DNA from: CAMLFJ01 sp040902305
GTDB taxonomy: Bacteria; Methylomirabilota; Methylomirabilia; Rokubacteriales; CSP1-6
NCBI GenBank assembly: GCA_040902305.1
Contig: JBBDXN010000106.1
Location: 1-64,000 of the forward strand
DNA length: 64,000 nucleotides
Reading direction: 5' to 3'
The position numbers and the translations under genes were made by a program. Within the stretch, counting starts at the first letter, position 1. The number at the start of each line of letters is the position of its first letter. Under the pieces are notes generated by a model. The model ran no database searches, was not told where the DNA came from, and saw nothing but the letters and a program-made list of their open reading frames with translations. Of this stretch, positions 15,967 through 23,509 are shown piece by piece.

Positions 15967-16277
15967 ACGTCGCCCCCCATGTCTGACCCTTCCCCGGCCG
16001 GGATACCCCCCCTTTTGCCAAGCGGAATCGCTTGGTCATGGCGATTCCGGCCCGCTTGGAGCCGGGCGCCAGCCGCCCGGTTGGCCTCGGTGGGTAGCGG
16101 GTCCACGACGTACCGCCCGGTGACGGCCGCCTGGCACCGCCGGCAGACGTAGCCGGTCGGGTCAGGGGCAGGGATCGGGGTAACCACAACCCACCGGACC
16201 CCCTGACACCGGGTACAACGCACCTCGGCCGTCCGCTCGTCAGCGTGCCCGAGGCAATTCGAGACGTGGCACCTCAT
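15963..16277 (-). CDS. Zinc-ribbon-like hypothetical protein
   Basis: 104 residues. MRCHVSNCLGHADERTAEVRC begins a Cys/His-rich N-terminus with CTRCQG and later CRRCQA, consistent with two zinc knuckles, followed by a basic tail. ATGA overlaps at both ends. Perhaps nucleic-acid binding, but no family recognised. Confidence 0.55.
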   Translation of the reverse strand: MRCHVSNCLGHADERTAEVRCTRCQGVRWVVVTPIPAPDPTGYVCRRCQAAVTGRYVVDPLPTEANRAAGARLQAGRNRHDQAIPLGKRGGIPAGEGSDMGGDV

Positions 16278-16822
16278 CGCGTCACCGCCTGTCCGTCCAC
16301 TGTCCAAGCGCCGTCCCGCTGGTGGGTGACCTTGAGATAGGCGGCGATCTTCGCCGCGAGTTCCGTACCGGGCTTGAGCCGCCCAGCCTCGTAGGCGCCG
16401 ACCTTCCAGTTACATTTCTCGTGGAGCGCACCACGCACGAGACCCGTTGCGTGATTATGGTCTGTGTCAAGGCGCTTGCCGGGATGCGGAGGCTTGGCGC
16501 ACAGCGCGCAGACGTTCCCCTGCGCGAGTAAGAGTCGGTTGTACTCGGTCATCGAAAACGCCGGGTCAACGCCAAGGCGGTTCCAGTCCTTCCGCGCATG
16601 CCTCGCGCGCCCCCTCTCGCCCGTGTCGTACCGCTTCCTCGCCGCACGCCGCTTCTCGGTGCGTAGGTACCGCGCTCTCTTCGCGCGGTCCTTCTCGGTG
16701 CGGCGGTATCGTGCCTGCGCGGCGTTCGCGCACAGCCGACACGTGCCGCCTGGCCGCGCTGCCGACACACCGCACGTGTTCTCAATCGTTCTCTCGTGAC
16801 CGCACTTCCGCCACATCATCAT
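16274..16822 (-). CDS. HNH nuclease, endonuclease VII-like (paralogue of 14353-14862)
   Basis: 182 residues. Same layout as the other HNH gene: zinc motif CGHERTIENTCGVSA / GGTCRLC, repeated YRRTEKDRAKRARY and YLRTEKRRAARKRY units, then NVCALCAKPP, LDTDHNHATGLVRGALHEKC and NWKVGAYEAGRL. The start MMMWRKC overlaps the upstream gene by ATGA. Divergent in sequence but clearly homologous, so the duplication is not recent. Confidence 0.85.
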   Translation of the reverse strand: MMMWRKCGHERTIENTCGVSAARPGGTCRLCANAAQARYRRTEKDRAKRARYLRTEKRRAARKRYDTGERGRARHARKDWNRLGVDPAFSMTEYNRLLLAQGNVCALCAKPPHPGKRLDTDHNHATGLVRGALHEKCNWKVGAYEAGRLKPGTELAAKIAAYLKVTHQRDGAWTVDGQAVTR

Positions 16823-17022
16823 GTGTGCGCCAAGGAGCCCGGCGCCCACACCCGCTCGGCCTGAATACGCGCCAGCACCACAGGCAACCGCTCGCCGGTG
16901 CGGAGCGCGGTCGCTGCGTCCCGGAGGATGGTGCGTTGCCGCCGCAGCTCTGACTCGGTGCTGTGCAGATCCTCAACGGTCCGCGTGATGCGGGCTAGGG
17001 CTTCACGTGTCTCCGCATTCAT
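16819..17022 (-). CDS. Small coiled-coil hypothetical protein
   Basis: 67 residues: MNAETREALARITRTVEDLH then STESELRRQRTILRDAA, a charged heptad-like helix. Four-base overlaps with both neighbours. No family recognised. Confidence 0.55.
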   Translation of the reverse strand: MNAETREALARITRTVEDLHSTESELRRQRTILRDAATALRTGERLPVVLARIQAERVWAPGSLAHT

Positions 17023-17225
17023 GCGCGGGCCTCGTACTCGGCAATCGCTTCGTCCTCTGTCAGACCACGCCACTTGTCCGCGTTGCAGCATGGGCGGGCG
17101 ATCCCATCCGTCCGCTTGGCTCGCATGATCGGCGGGTGCTTGCACGGCTTCACCATTCCATCAACGATCCAAACTTGCAGATCGTAGTTGAAGATCGGTA
17201 CGAGGCGTCGGCTCGCGGTGTCCAT
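17019..17225 (-). CDS. Small hypothetical protein with Cys residues
   Basis: 68 residues from MDTASRRLVPIFNYDLQVWI. Contains KPCKHPPIMRA and ARPCCNADKWRGLTEDEAI, with three Cys and one His that might bind metal. ATGA overlap with the next gene. No family recognised. Confidence 0.55.
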   Translation of the reverse strand: MDTASRRLVPIFNYDLQVWIVDGMVKPCKHPPIMRAKRTDGIARPCCNADKWRGLTEDEAIAEYEARA

Positions 17226-17229
17226 GGGT

Positions 17230-17400
17230 TTAGCCCCTCCGCGCCCGCATCCGCTCGAGGCGCGCGACGGCACTGAGTCGCACCGGCCGCTCGTGTTCAT
17301 CGTGGAACGCGTCCGCATCGCGCTCGATGATCTGTAGCACGCGCTCGGCCGTGAACAGGCTTGCTTGCCGAAATCCCTTCGATTGGTTCAAAGTGTCCAT
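17230..17400 (-). CDS. First gene of the recombinase operon, small hypothetical
   Basis: 56 residues: MDTLNQSKGFRQASLFTAER, then a helical, charged C-terminus ending RMRARRG. It is the most upstream minus-strand gene before the operator-like region at 17465-17544, so it is the first gene of the run that ends with the recombinase. No family recognised. Confidence 0.5.
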   Translation of the reverse strand: MDTLNQSKGFRQASLFTAERVLQIIERDADAFHDEHERPVRLSAVARLERMRARRG

Positions 17401-17464
17401 ATCGTCCGTACCCTCTCCGGCCTCACGGCCCGTTCAAGTTGACCGAGTAGGGAAGCAGGCAACA

Positions 17465-17544
17465 TGCCATATGTCATGGTGCCACATGTCATGTAGTTAC
17501 AGCCGAAGGGCCACGACACCATGACCAAGGGGTGACATATGTCA
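17465..17544. promoter_or_regulatory. Three copies of a 12-bp operator-like repeat between divergent operons
   Basis: TGCCATATGTCA at 17465-17476, TGCCACATGTCA at 17480-17491 and TGACATATGTCA at 17533-17544, the last a perfect palindrome. They lie between the minus-strand recombinase operon and the plus-strand HTH gene, as expected for a lysogeny-type switch. The first two are 15 bp apart start to start. A TACTAT box at 17618-17623 could be the -10 of the regulator promoter. Binding by the adjacent HTH protein is inferred. Confidence 0.65.
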
Positions 17545-17630
17545 GGCACGTTCTGTCACACCGTGGACAAACATTTACTCAGGCGCAAAGCCTGACGGCC
17601 GCTCCACCCTATTCGGTTACTATTGGGCTT

Positions 17631-17816
17631 GTGACCGGCGCAGACTTGAGACGACTACGGGAACGGGCGGGTCTTACGCAGCGCGCGCTCGCGGAGCTGG
17701 CGTGGGCTAGCGAGCGTACTGTGATCCGGTGGGAACAAGGCGACGTGACCATTCCCACAAAGAAAGCGGCGCGGTTGTTGACGCTACTCCGAGAAACGGC
17801 CAAGCGAAAAACATAG
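17631..17816 (+). CDS. HTH (Cro/C1, Xre-family) transcriptional regulator
   Basis: 61 residues from GTG. ADLRRLRERAGLTQRALAEL, then WASERTVIRWEQG, is a canonical five-helix Xre DNA-binding domain with almost no extra sequence, Cro-sized. It is transcribed away from the recombinase operon and probably binds the three repeats upstream. TACTAT lies 8 bases before the GTG, so the mRNA may be leaderless. In-frame upstream codons exist but add non-homologous residues. Confidence 0.85.
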   Translation: MTGADLRRLRERAGLTQRALAELAWASERTVIRWEQGDVTIPTKKAARLLTLLRETAKRKT

Positions 17817-17830
17817 CGAACCTAGAACGC

Positions 17831-18526
17831 GTGGAAAGAAAGCGGCGCGCGCCCGATGGAAGCCTACTTCCGATCGCAGCTCTCGTGCTGGCGCTTGCGT
17901 GGGTCGCTGCTGGCTGTTCTCGTTCCAACGGAGATATGACGGGTGAAGTGTTCACGGTGGAGTACGGTGAAGTGCGAGTATTGGCCGGTGTTGCGGTAGT
18001 GATCGTACCGCGAACTGCACAGGTGGAACGCGCCTGGCAGGAGAACATAGCGGCGTTCTCCGCCAAGTACCGCGAGGCAAACACCGAGCGGCAGCGGCTC
18101 AGGGCGGAAGCTGAAGCACCAGGGGCGCAGCGGGCAAAGGCCGCTTGGCTAGCGGCGCAACAGGCGAAGCGGCCGAAACAGCCTGGACTGGCCGACCGTG
18201 AGGATATTGAGCGCTGGCTTCTGGCTACAGCTACACCGTTTCCGCCGGATGCGGCCGTGAGCGAGCAAGAGCAGCGAATGGTGGCGATTCGGGAGAAGCA
18301 CGCCACCGTAGCGGAGCAATTCCTACGAGAGCGGGCAGCCGCAACGGCACTGACAAACTCACTCGGTCGGTTCGATGCGAAAGGGTTGGGGATCGGGCCG
18401 CACTATGTGTGGTCCCGATATGCGCCAGACTACGGGGATGAGATTTGTTGGATGGTGCCTATTGAGGTTCGGTCGGGAGCGCAGACCGTGAATCTATCGA
18501 ACGCGAATGCCGGCTGTTCCTTCTGA
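17831..18526 (+). CDS. Predicted lipoprotein, probable cargo gene
   Basis: 231 residues from the GTG at 17831. A basic start (VERKRRAPDG), hydrophobic LLPIAALVLALAWVA and lipobox AAGC give a predicted lipoprotein. The body is helical with a long charged coiled coil around residues 70-125, ending NLSNANAGCSF. No family recognised. Together with the HTH gene it is the only plus-strand unit in the element. Surface lipoproteins are common lysogenic-conversion genes, so a host-facing role is possible. Confidence 0.6.
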   Translation: MERKRRAPDGSLLPIAALVLALAWVAAGCSRSNGDMTGEVFTVEYGEVRVLAGVAVVIVPRTAQVERAWQENIAAFSAKYREANTERQRLRAEAEAPGAQRAKAAWLAAQQAKRPKQPGLADREDIERWLLATATPFPPDAAVSEQEQRMVAIREKHATVAEQFLRERAAATALTNSLGRFDAKGLGIGPHYVWSRYAPDYGDEICWMVPIEVRSGAQTVNLSNANAGCSF

Positions 18527-18678
18527 CCTACAGGCGTTCTTTCTCCCCCAAGGCTAACCCGGAATGTGCCGGTTGTCGGGAAGCCGGTAGCGTCTGCGAC
18601 TTCGATAGAGCCCGACGCCGCGGTGTAGCCGGAGGCGAGGGTTGTTGCTACGAGGTTACGTACTTGTTCCGTTGACAT
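18430..18678 (-). pseudogene. Fragment of phage structural-type protein
   Basis: Starts well: AAAGGAGAA 5 bases before the ATG, then MSTEQVRNLVATTLASGYTA and GSIEVADATGFPTTGTFRV, a pattern seen in phage virion/tail proteins. After about residue 45 the frame runs antisense through the 3' end of the convergent lipoprotein gene (97-base overlap) and no longer looks like the family. I infer that the 3' part was lost when the regulator-lipoprotein unit was inserted. Confidence 0.5.
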
Positions 18679-18729
18679 GCTGATTCTCCTTTGTGGTCGA
18701 AAGTGTGTAAGCCGTTTACCGCGCGTCGG

Positions 18730-19167
18730 CTAGCGCCCCGCCACGCGTTGCGCTTCCTTGAATGCCCGGCCGAGCGTGGTGTTCCTCGAGACGGGTAGCG
18801 TCAGAAGCCTTGGCGCAGTAACGGGGGCCGCCACCGCCACCACCGGCCGCGGTGCCGGCGGTCGCACTGGCGCGGTGCCCGTGCCTCGCAAGCCCTCCGG
18901 GTCTGTGCGCAGCTCGGAGTCAGCGATCTTCTTGGTGAGCTTCCTTGCCTTCGCTCGCGCCAGTTCCGATTTCATCCGTCTAGCCTCGGACGGCTTCACG
19001 TAGTGCGCTTGCCGCTTGATCTCGCGATGCGCCCCGTTCATCGCCATGCTCTTCTTCAATTGGCGAAGTGCCTTGTCCAACGTGAACTCGTCAAAATACG
19101 GCGCTAGGGTGCCGGTGTGCCAGTCGATGCAGGGGGGCAACACTTCGGCGTTGACGTGTCGGCTCAT
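18730..19167 (-). CDS. Ribosomal protein bS21-like protein with N- and C-terminal extensions
   Basis: 145 residues. Residues 28-80 (FTLDKALRQLKKSMAMNGAH, then REIKRQAHYVKPSEARRMK and a Lys/Arg tail) match the bS21 pattern of a short helix, a KRS-type segment and a RRREFYEKPS-like helix followed by basic residues. A 27-residue leader precedes it, and a Pro/Ala-rich extension follows, ending AFKEAQRVAGR. Known: bS21 binds near the 3' end of 16S rRNA and is one of the few ribosomal proteins repeatedly found in phages. Here it follows a methyltransferase with a four-base overlap. Confidence 0.72.
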   Translation of the reverse strand: MSRHVNAEVLPPCIDWHTGTLAPYFDEFTLDKALRQLKKSMAMNGAHREIKRQAHYVKPSEARRMKSELARAKARKLTKKIADSELRTDPEGLRGTGTAPVRPPAPRPVVAVAAPVTAPRLLTLPVSRNTTLGRAFKEAQRVAGR

Positions 19168-19742
19168 TTCCCGTTCCTCTCATACCCAACCGCCCGCATT
19201 CCTGCCGCCTCCGCGGCGTCACACAGCGCGCCGCTTCCAGCGAACGGGTCCACCATGAGCCCGCCGAGAACCGCGTACGGTGTGACCGCCCACGCTGCGA
19301 CCGCTGGCGGGAGCTGCGCTCGCCTGCCCACAGTCAACGGTGGGGCCACGATGAAATCCGGTGTGCCGCTTGGTGTGTAATCCTTCTCGGCCTTCCCTTT
19401 GCGGAACACGAGCACACTGACGCTCTGCCAGTTCCAACCGGCCGTACGCGTCTTGGTGCGGCATGCCGGTTTGGCCCACGTGCCGGTTCTGACGGGCGTG
19501 AGAATCCCACGCACGCTCTCGGCCGTATAGGCTTGACTGCGCCATGAGCTCGCGCAGAACACCACCGCGAACCGGCCGACGCGGAGTTTCTTCGCGGCTT
19601 CACGAAGCACGATTGCCACCGTCGCGCTCAGGGCGTGTTCATCGCCTTCCCCGGACCACGCATACGGCGGGTCGGTCACAAGCAAATCAATGGGCTCGTC
19701 GAGTGTGCTTATCCGGTCGAGCGCATCACCACGTACGATCAC
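19164..19742 (-). CDS. DNA (adenine-N6 or cytosine-N4) methyltransferase
   Basis: 192 residues from GTG. Amino-methyltransferase motif IV DPPYAWSG near residues 24-31, a helical middle with LRVGRFAVVFCASSW, and motif I VDPFAGSG near residue 163, followed by AEAAGMRAVGYERN. The order (DPPY before FxGxG) is the beta-class arrangement. No restriction partner lies nearby, so it may be an orphan enzyme protecting the element or regulating it. Overlaps the bS21 gene by four bases and a 12-codon leader by four. Confidence 0.83.
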   Translation of the reverse strand: MIVRGDALDRISTLDEPIDLLVTDPPYAWSGEGDEHALSATVAIVLREAAKKLRVGRFAVVFCASSWRSQAYTAESVRGILTPVRTGTWAKPACRTKTRTAGWNWQSVSVLVFRKGKAEKDYTPSGTPDFIVAPPLTVGRRAQLPPAVAAWAVTPYAVLGGLMVDPFAGSGALCDAAEAAGMRAVGYERNGK

Positions 19743-19777
19743 GCTTCATCCCCCCCAGCGTTCACTTTGCGGCTCAT
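19739..19777 (-). CDS. Possible 12-codon leader peptide upstream of the methyltransferase
   Basis: ATG at 19777 encodes MSRKVNAGGDEA and stops at TGA 19739-19741, overlapping the methyltransferase GTG (GTGA). The opening MSRxVNA is also how the bS21-like gene starts (MSRHVNA), so it could be a duplicated gene start rather than a functional leader. No codon or structure evidence beyond that. Confidence 0.3.
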   Translation of the reverse strand: MSRKVNAGGDEA

Positions 19778-19778
19778 T

Positions 19779-20198
19779 TCAACCTTCCCCCCGATTCCGA
19801 ATCTGTTCGGTGGGCGTCGCCCATCGGCAGTTCTCGGGCTCATAGTTTCCGTTGACGCCGATCCGATCAATGGTCTTCCCGTCGGGACGGTCGCCCATGT
19901 CGGCTAGGACATTCTCAAAGACGCGCCAGCGCTCGCAGACCGTGATCCCTCGCGCTCCGTAGTACTTCCAGTTTGACGCGCGGGGGTTCGTGCATCGTTG
20001 CCACATGCCACACCACGTCGTGTACGTAGGTGAGACGCTATTACCGGGCGCGTGGCCGTGCCGAATGTTTGCTCTGCGGAGTTTCGCCTTCTGAGCAACA
20101 GACATAGGCGGATGCGGATGAACACGCCGTGAGACGCGCATTGCTGCACTCAACTTCGCGCGATACTCGGGTGTCCGTACGTACACGCCTCTAGGCAT
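19779..20198 (-). CDS. Phage-type HNH/homing-nuclease-like protein
   Basis: 139 residues from MPRGVYVRTPEYRAKLSAAM. The second half contains WCGMWQRCTNPRASNWKYYG, GITVCERW, FENVLADMGDRP and the ending NGNYEPENCRWATPTEQ, a layout widespread among phage proteins annotated as HNH or AP2-like. The N-terminal 45 residues resemble nuclease-associated modular DNA-binding repeats (YRAKLSAAMR). Catalytic ability is uncertain. Confidence 0.65.
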   Translation of the reverse strand: MPRGVYVRTPEYRAKLSAAMRVSRRVHPHPPMSVAQKAKLRRANIRHGHAPGNSVSPTYTTWCGMWQRCTNPRASNWKYYGARGITVCERWRVFENVLADMGDRPDGKTIDRIGVNGNYEPENCRWATPTEQIRNRGEG

Positions 20199-20334
20199 TG
20201 TCTCCTCCGTGCTCAAAGATGGCCCCGTCGTCGAGCAGCCAACAGACGGTGCATTGCGTGCCACGTTCGATCGGCCGGCCGCAAGTGAAGCAGGCTATGT
20301 CCTCGTCTCGGTCGTTACAGTCGAACGCGAACAT
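20191..20334 (-). CDS. Small CxxC zinc-ribbon protein
   Basis: 47 residues, MFAFDCNDRDEDIACFTCGR, with the pairs C15-x2-C18 and C28-x2-C31 spaced for a single zinc ribbon. Its stop lies 8 bases inside the start of the downstream HNH-like gene. No family recognised. Confidence 0.5.
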   Translation of the reverse strand: MFAFDCNDRDEDIACFTCGRPIERGTQCTVCWLLDDGAIFEHGGDNA

Positions 20335-20338
20335 GGCT

Positions 20339-20572
20339 CTACCAGTTTCTCCAATCATTCCTGTCTGCGGGGTCTACACCGTGCATCGCATCGCGCGCCG
20401 TCTCCGTGCGGGGTTCCTCTACTTCGTGGCCCAGCTCGCGGAGGCGACCGACGACCTTCGTCCGCACGAGCGCCAACGCGTTGGGATCGGGCGCACCGTC
20501 GCCGGGATATTCGAGCGTGTACCGCGCGAGTGCGGCGCGCGTGATCTCCTCATCGCCTACCTTGTCCATCAC
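20339..20572 (-). CDS. Small hypothetical element protein
   Basis: 77 residues, MMDKVGDEEITRAALARYTL, acidic, with ALVRTKVVGRLRELGHEVEE. The ATG overlaps the stop of the scaffold-like gene (ATGATG). No family recognised. Confidence 0.5.
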   Translation of the reverse strand: MMDKVGDEEITRAALARYTLEYPGDGAPDPNALALVRTKVVGRLRELGHEVEEPRTETARDAMHGVDPADRNDWRNW

Positions 20573-21594
20573 TTCGACTCCGGGTGAAGCTGGCGCATCA
20601 GCTCGCTCATTTGGCCCACCAACTGCTTGTGCAGCATCGGATTGTCGTTCTTGTAGTAATTCGGATCACGCCGAATCTCGGCGATCTTCCGCTCGGTCAG
20701 CTCTCGCCCGGTCAGCGCAGCCGGCTTGTTGACCTTGTTGGCCACTTCACGGTGCGCGGCTTGCGCGCGGCTGGCGATGCGATTCATCATATTCGCCCGA
20801 TCACGCGTGAGCTTGTCGCCGGCCAGATACTTCGGGTCTTTGCGCAGCTCCTTGAGCGCGGCACGCGCTTGCTCCGGTGACCGGCGTGATTCGCCCGTCG
20901 CCCACGCCGCGAGCGCGAAGATCACGGCCGGGCTGTTCGACAACCGCTCGTTGAACGCGTTGGGGGTGTCAAGGTAGTCGCGCACGCGGGGCGGCAACCG
21001 GCGAACCGCATCCTGCGCGGCTGCCACGATATTCTTCGTGGCTTCGATCCCCCACCGAGTGTTCATGAGGCTCATGCATTCCTGAGGATTTGCGAGGTTC
21101 GCGTGACCATCGGTTAGCTCGGTCAGGTTCACATCAGCGATAACATCGAAGAGAACCTGTGCTTCCGCTTGCGGAATGCCAGCATCCTTCGCGATGAAGC
21201 CGATGTCCTCTGCGTACCCCTTCGCTACCTCTTGCTGTGACGGTGTAAGCGCATCGGGTAGCGCCAGCGGCACGGGGTCGCCGGTCAGGTCTTCGTACTT
21301 CGTGGGCTCCGGATACGCTTCCGGCTCGCCGTCACCGGGCTCCTCTGGCGCATCGAGCCCCGCCCTCTCGTCCACGAGCGCGTTGTGTTTCGCCCGCACC
21401 GCCGCGAAAGCCTCACGGGTCTGGGCGTTCTTCCAATCAAGCTCCGACAGTTCGCGGTCGATCTGGGCGAGGCGTGACGGGGCGGGTGCGTCGCGCGGGT
21501 CGGGCGTCGGTGCCTGCTTGTCGTGCAGCTCTACAGTTTCTACAGTCTCGTCAGCGTCAGGCGAGAGAGTGCCGCTGTTGTTCTCGGTTGTCAT
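20569..21594 (-). CDS. Putative phage scaffold-like protein
   Basis: 341 residues, strongly acidic in the first 110, mostly helical, with a coiled region (RLAQIDRELSELDWKNAQTR). The C-terminus has two short repeats of the form LRKDPKYLAGDKL and IRRDPNYYKNDNPMLHKQL before MSELMRQLHPE. Such DPxYxxxxxPxHKxLV endings are typical of scaffold or capsid-assembly proteins in tailed phages, but no protease or capsid gene accompanies it. AAGGAGA precedes the ATG. Function is an inference. Confidence 0.4.
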   Translation of the reverse strand: MTTENNSGTLSPDADETVETVELHDKQAPTPDPRDAPAPSRLAQIDRELSELDWKNAQTREAFAAVRAKHNALVDERAGLDAPEEPGDGEPEAYPEPTKYEDLTGDPVPLALPDALTPSQQEVAKGYAEDIGFIAKDAGIPQAEAQVLFDVIADVNLTELTDGHANLANPQECMSLMNTRWGIEATKNIVAAAQDAVRRLPPRVRDYLDTPNAFNERLSNSPAVIFALAAWATGESRRSPEQARAALKELRKDPKYLAGDKLTRDRANMMNRIASRAQAAHREVANKVNKPAALTGRELTERKIAEIRRDPNYYKNDNPMLHKQLVGQMSELMRQLHPESK

Positions 21595-21621
21595 GTCAGG
21601 TCTCCTTGGGGTAGGTCGGTA

Positions 21622-22359
21622 CTACTTGTTCCAGCGCACGTCGGCCGATGCGGGACGGTCGAGGACGATGGTCACTTGCGCCGGCCCGCCGATGCCCTCA
21701 CGCTTTCTCAGCGCGTGGTACTCGGCGATGAGCTTCTCTATCGTCGCGCGAAGTGCTCCCGCATCGTACTCGAGCGCCGAGTCGCACGCCTTCAAGGCCA
21801 CGTCCAACGAGAACGGGACACCGCCCTGTGTATTCTTCGCGAGGTGAAGCGCACGGTCGGCCGACTTGAGCGCGTCCGCAAGCTTGATCTGCAAGGGGCC
21901 AGCAGCGAGGTACGCAACGCGCAGCTTGTTGCGCGTGTTTGGGTCGAAGCTCGCAACCAGGGTACGGGCCATGTCTCGAAGCGTACGGCCATGGATGTGG
22001 TGGATGGACATCAGGGCATTTCGGAGCGCGATTACGCGTAGGGTCGGTTCACGGAGCGCGCGCTTCGCCTCGGCTGTACCGCTCGCGTGCTCGCTCTCAG
22101 CCGCCTGCGCGGTCGCCGCGAGTACCGCCTGCTCCGCGCTTGCCACGCGCGCCTGAGCGGCTTCCACGGCGGCCAGCGCCGCGGCTTGCTCGGCCAGGGC
22201 CTCCTGTACGGGGTCGATCGGCTCCGACAGCGTCTCCATACGTTCGACTTCCACGGGCGCCGGCTGCTCGGCGCGATCGGCCGCCAGCGCGTCCGCGGCA
22301 TGTTCCTGGTCCAGTGCATCGCCCGTTGCGAATCGTCTACCGATTTTCGGGTTTGACAT
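21622..22359 (-). CDS. Coiled-coil hypothetical protein
   Basis: 245 residues. An Ala/Glu-rich coiled coil at about residues 45-100 (AALAAVEAAQARVASAEQ) precedes a helical C-terminal domain with RDMARTLVASFDPNTRNKLR and ending RPASADVRWNK. Strong ribosome site GAAGGAGAAA. No family recognised. It sits just upstream of the scaffold-like gene and might form a structural pair with it. Confidence 0.5.
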   Translation of the reverse strand: MSNPKIGRRFATGDALDQEHAADALAADRAEQPAPVEVERMETLSEPIDPVQEALAEQAAALAAVEAAQARVASAEQAVLAATAQAAESEHASGTAEAKRALREPTLRVIALRNALMSIHHIHGRTLRDMARTLVASFDPNTRNKLRVAYLAAGPLQIKLADALKSADRALHLAKNTQGGVPFSLDVALKACDSALEYDAGALRATIEKLIAEYHALRKREGIGGPAQVTIVLDRPASADVRWNK

Positions 22360-22395
22360 GTTCGTTTCTCCTTCGGGTTGGGGTTGAGTGTTGGT

Positions 22396-22686
22396 CTACT
22401 GACTGTGCGTGCCGCGCATGGCGCCACCGCCGGCCAGGTGCTCCGTCAGCGCGGCGTGGATCTCTGTCTCAGTGGCGGCGGGACGTGACGGGGCATACAC
22501 GTCCAACGCCACGAGGTAATCGCCACGGCGCAGGACGTGCCGACCCCCTGTGAGCGAGTACCCTTCTGGGGCTTGGGCGGGGATACCGAGTATGTCCGCC
22601 TGCCACTGCTTGAGGAAAATCCAGTCGCGTTTATTGCGCGCCATCCTCTGGCGGAGCATCTTCACTGCCGTATCGCGTCTGCTCAT
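22396..22686 (-). CDS. Small hypothetical element protein
   Basis: 96 residues from MSRRDTAVKMLRQRMARNKR with AGAGGAGA upstream. Later IPAQAPEGYSLTGGRHVLRR and YLVALDVYAP look like a small beta-rich fold. No family recognised. Confidence 0.5.
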   Translation of the reverse strand: MSRRDTAVKMLRQRMARNKRDWIFLKQWQADILGIPAQAPEGYSLTGGRHVLRRGDYLVALDVYAPSRPAATETEIHAALTEHLAGGGAMRGTHSQ

Positions 22687-22975
22687 GCGCTCATCTCCTC
22701 TCTGAAAAATTGTTCTGCACATTCACCTCGGACCGGCGATACTGCGCCGATCAGACTCCCCACGAGAGGGCACGTGCTCCTCGTTTTGGGGCGTCGGGTA
22801 CCCCTTCGTTTTCTGTGGCGCGACCGGCGATTGTTCCCGCCCGCCAGACTTGGGAGAGGGTGCCCCGGCCAAGTTCACCCCGCCTGGTGGATCACGCGCT
22901 GGCGGGCCAACGTTGCGAGAAGCCAAGCGATCAGCCCTTCTACCGTGCTAATGCCTGGCCGTTACGCCCGAGCCA
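22687..22975. other. Intergenic stretch without a supported gene
   Basis: Contains a 67-codon TTG-initiated minus-strand frame (22723-22926) of Pro/Gly-rich composition with no ribosome site and no recognisable domain. I see no RNA gene or clear repeat here. Confidence 0.4.
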
Positions 22976-23509
22976 CTACCTTGGCTCGAGCTGGTCCAAC
23001 TGCTCCGCGAGACGAATGTCGGTTTCGAGCGCCAGGAGTTCCTTGCTCGCCCTCACGATGCTCGTCAAAGCGTTCGCGGCGGCCGGTGACAGCTCGTGGG
23101 CCAGCACACCGCGGGCGACCCCAACGAGGAACGTGCGGCACTCATCCACGCTCGCCAGGCTGGGCAAGGGGGCGTCCACGCCAAGCTTGACCATGGCATC
23201 CTGCTTAGCCTTCGCCAGAGCCCGCCTGGCAGCCGTCAGGCGGCCCCCCCTGGCTCGGTACTCGGCGCGCGCCTCATCAGCACCCGCTGTGTGGTTCACG
23301 CAGAAGGGGCCCCCACCGACAGGGCGCATCCGGCAAGGCGCGCCGGCCTTGGTGTTGCCGGCACAGTATCCAGCCTCGTGCACGTCGGACGGGGCCACCT
23401 TGAGGACTTCGGGATTTCCGCTGTCAGAGCTGTCGGGTCGGGTCGCTGTGCTGCGCTGAAGTCGGCGCCGAGCCCGTGCGAGTGGTAACTCTCTGGATTC
23501 CATACACAT
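22976..23509 (-). CDS. Zinc-knuckle protein, possibly small-terminase-like
   Basis: 177 residues. YCAGNTKAGAPCRMRPVGGG, then PFCVNH, provides a C..C..C..H zinc motif common in phage and integrative-element proteins. A basic helical region follows, then a C-terminal helix bundle ending LLALETDIRLAEQLDQLEPR. Similar layouts occur next to terminases, but no large terminase gene is present, so the role is unclear. CGGAGAA lies directly before the ATG. Confidence 0.5.
   Translation of the reverse strand: MCMESRELPLARARRRLQRSTATRPDSSDSGNPEVLKVAPSDVHEAGYCAGNTKAGAPCRMRPVGGGPFCVNHTAGADEARAEYRARGGRLTAARRALAKAKQDAMVKLGVDAPLPSLASVDECRTFLVGVARGVLAHELSPAAANALTSIVRASKELLALETDIRLAEQLDQLEPR

Noticed and set aside
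22723..22926. 67-codon TTG-initiated frame in the element
   Set aside because: No ribosome site, low-complexity composition and no similarity to anything recognised.
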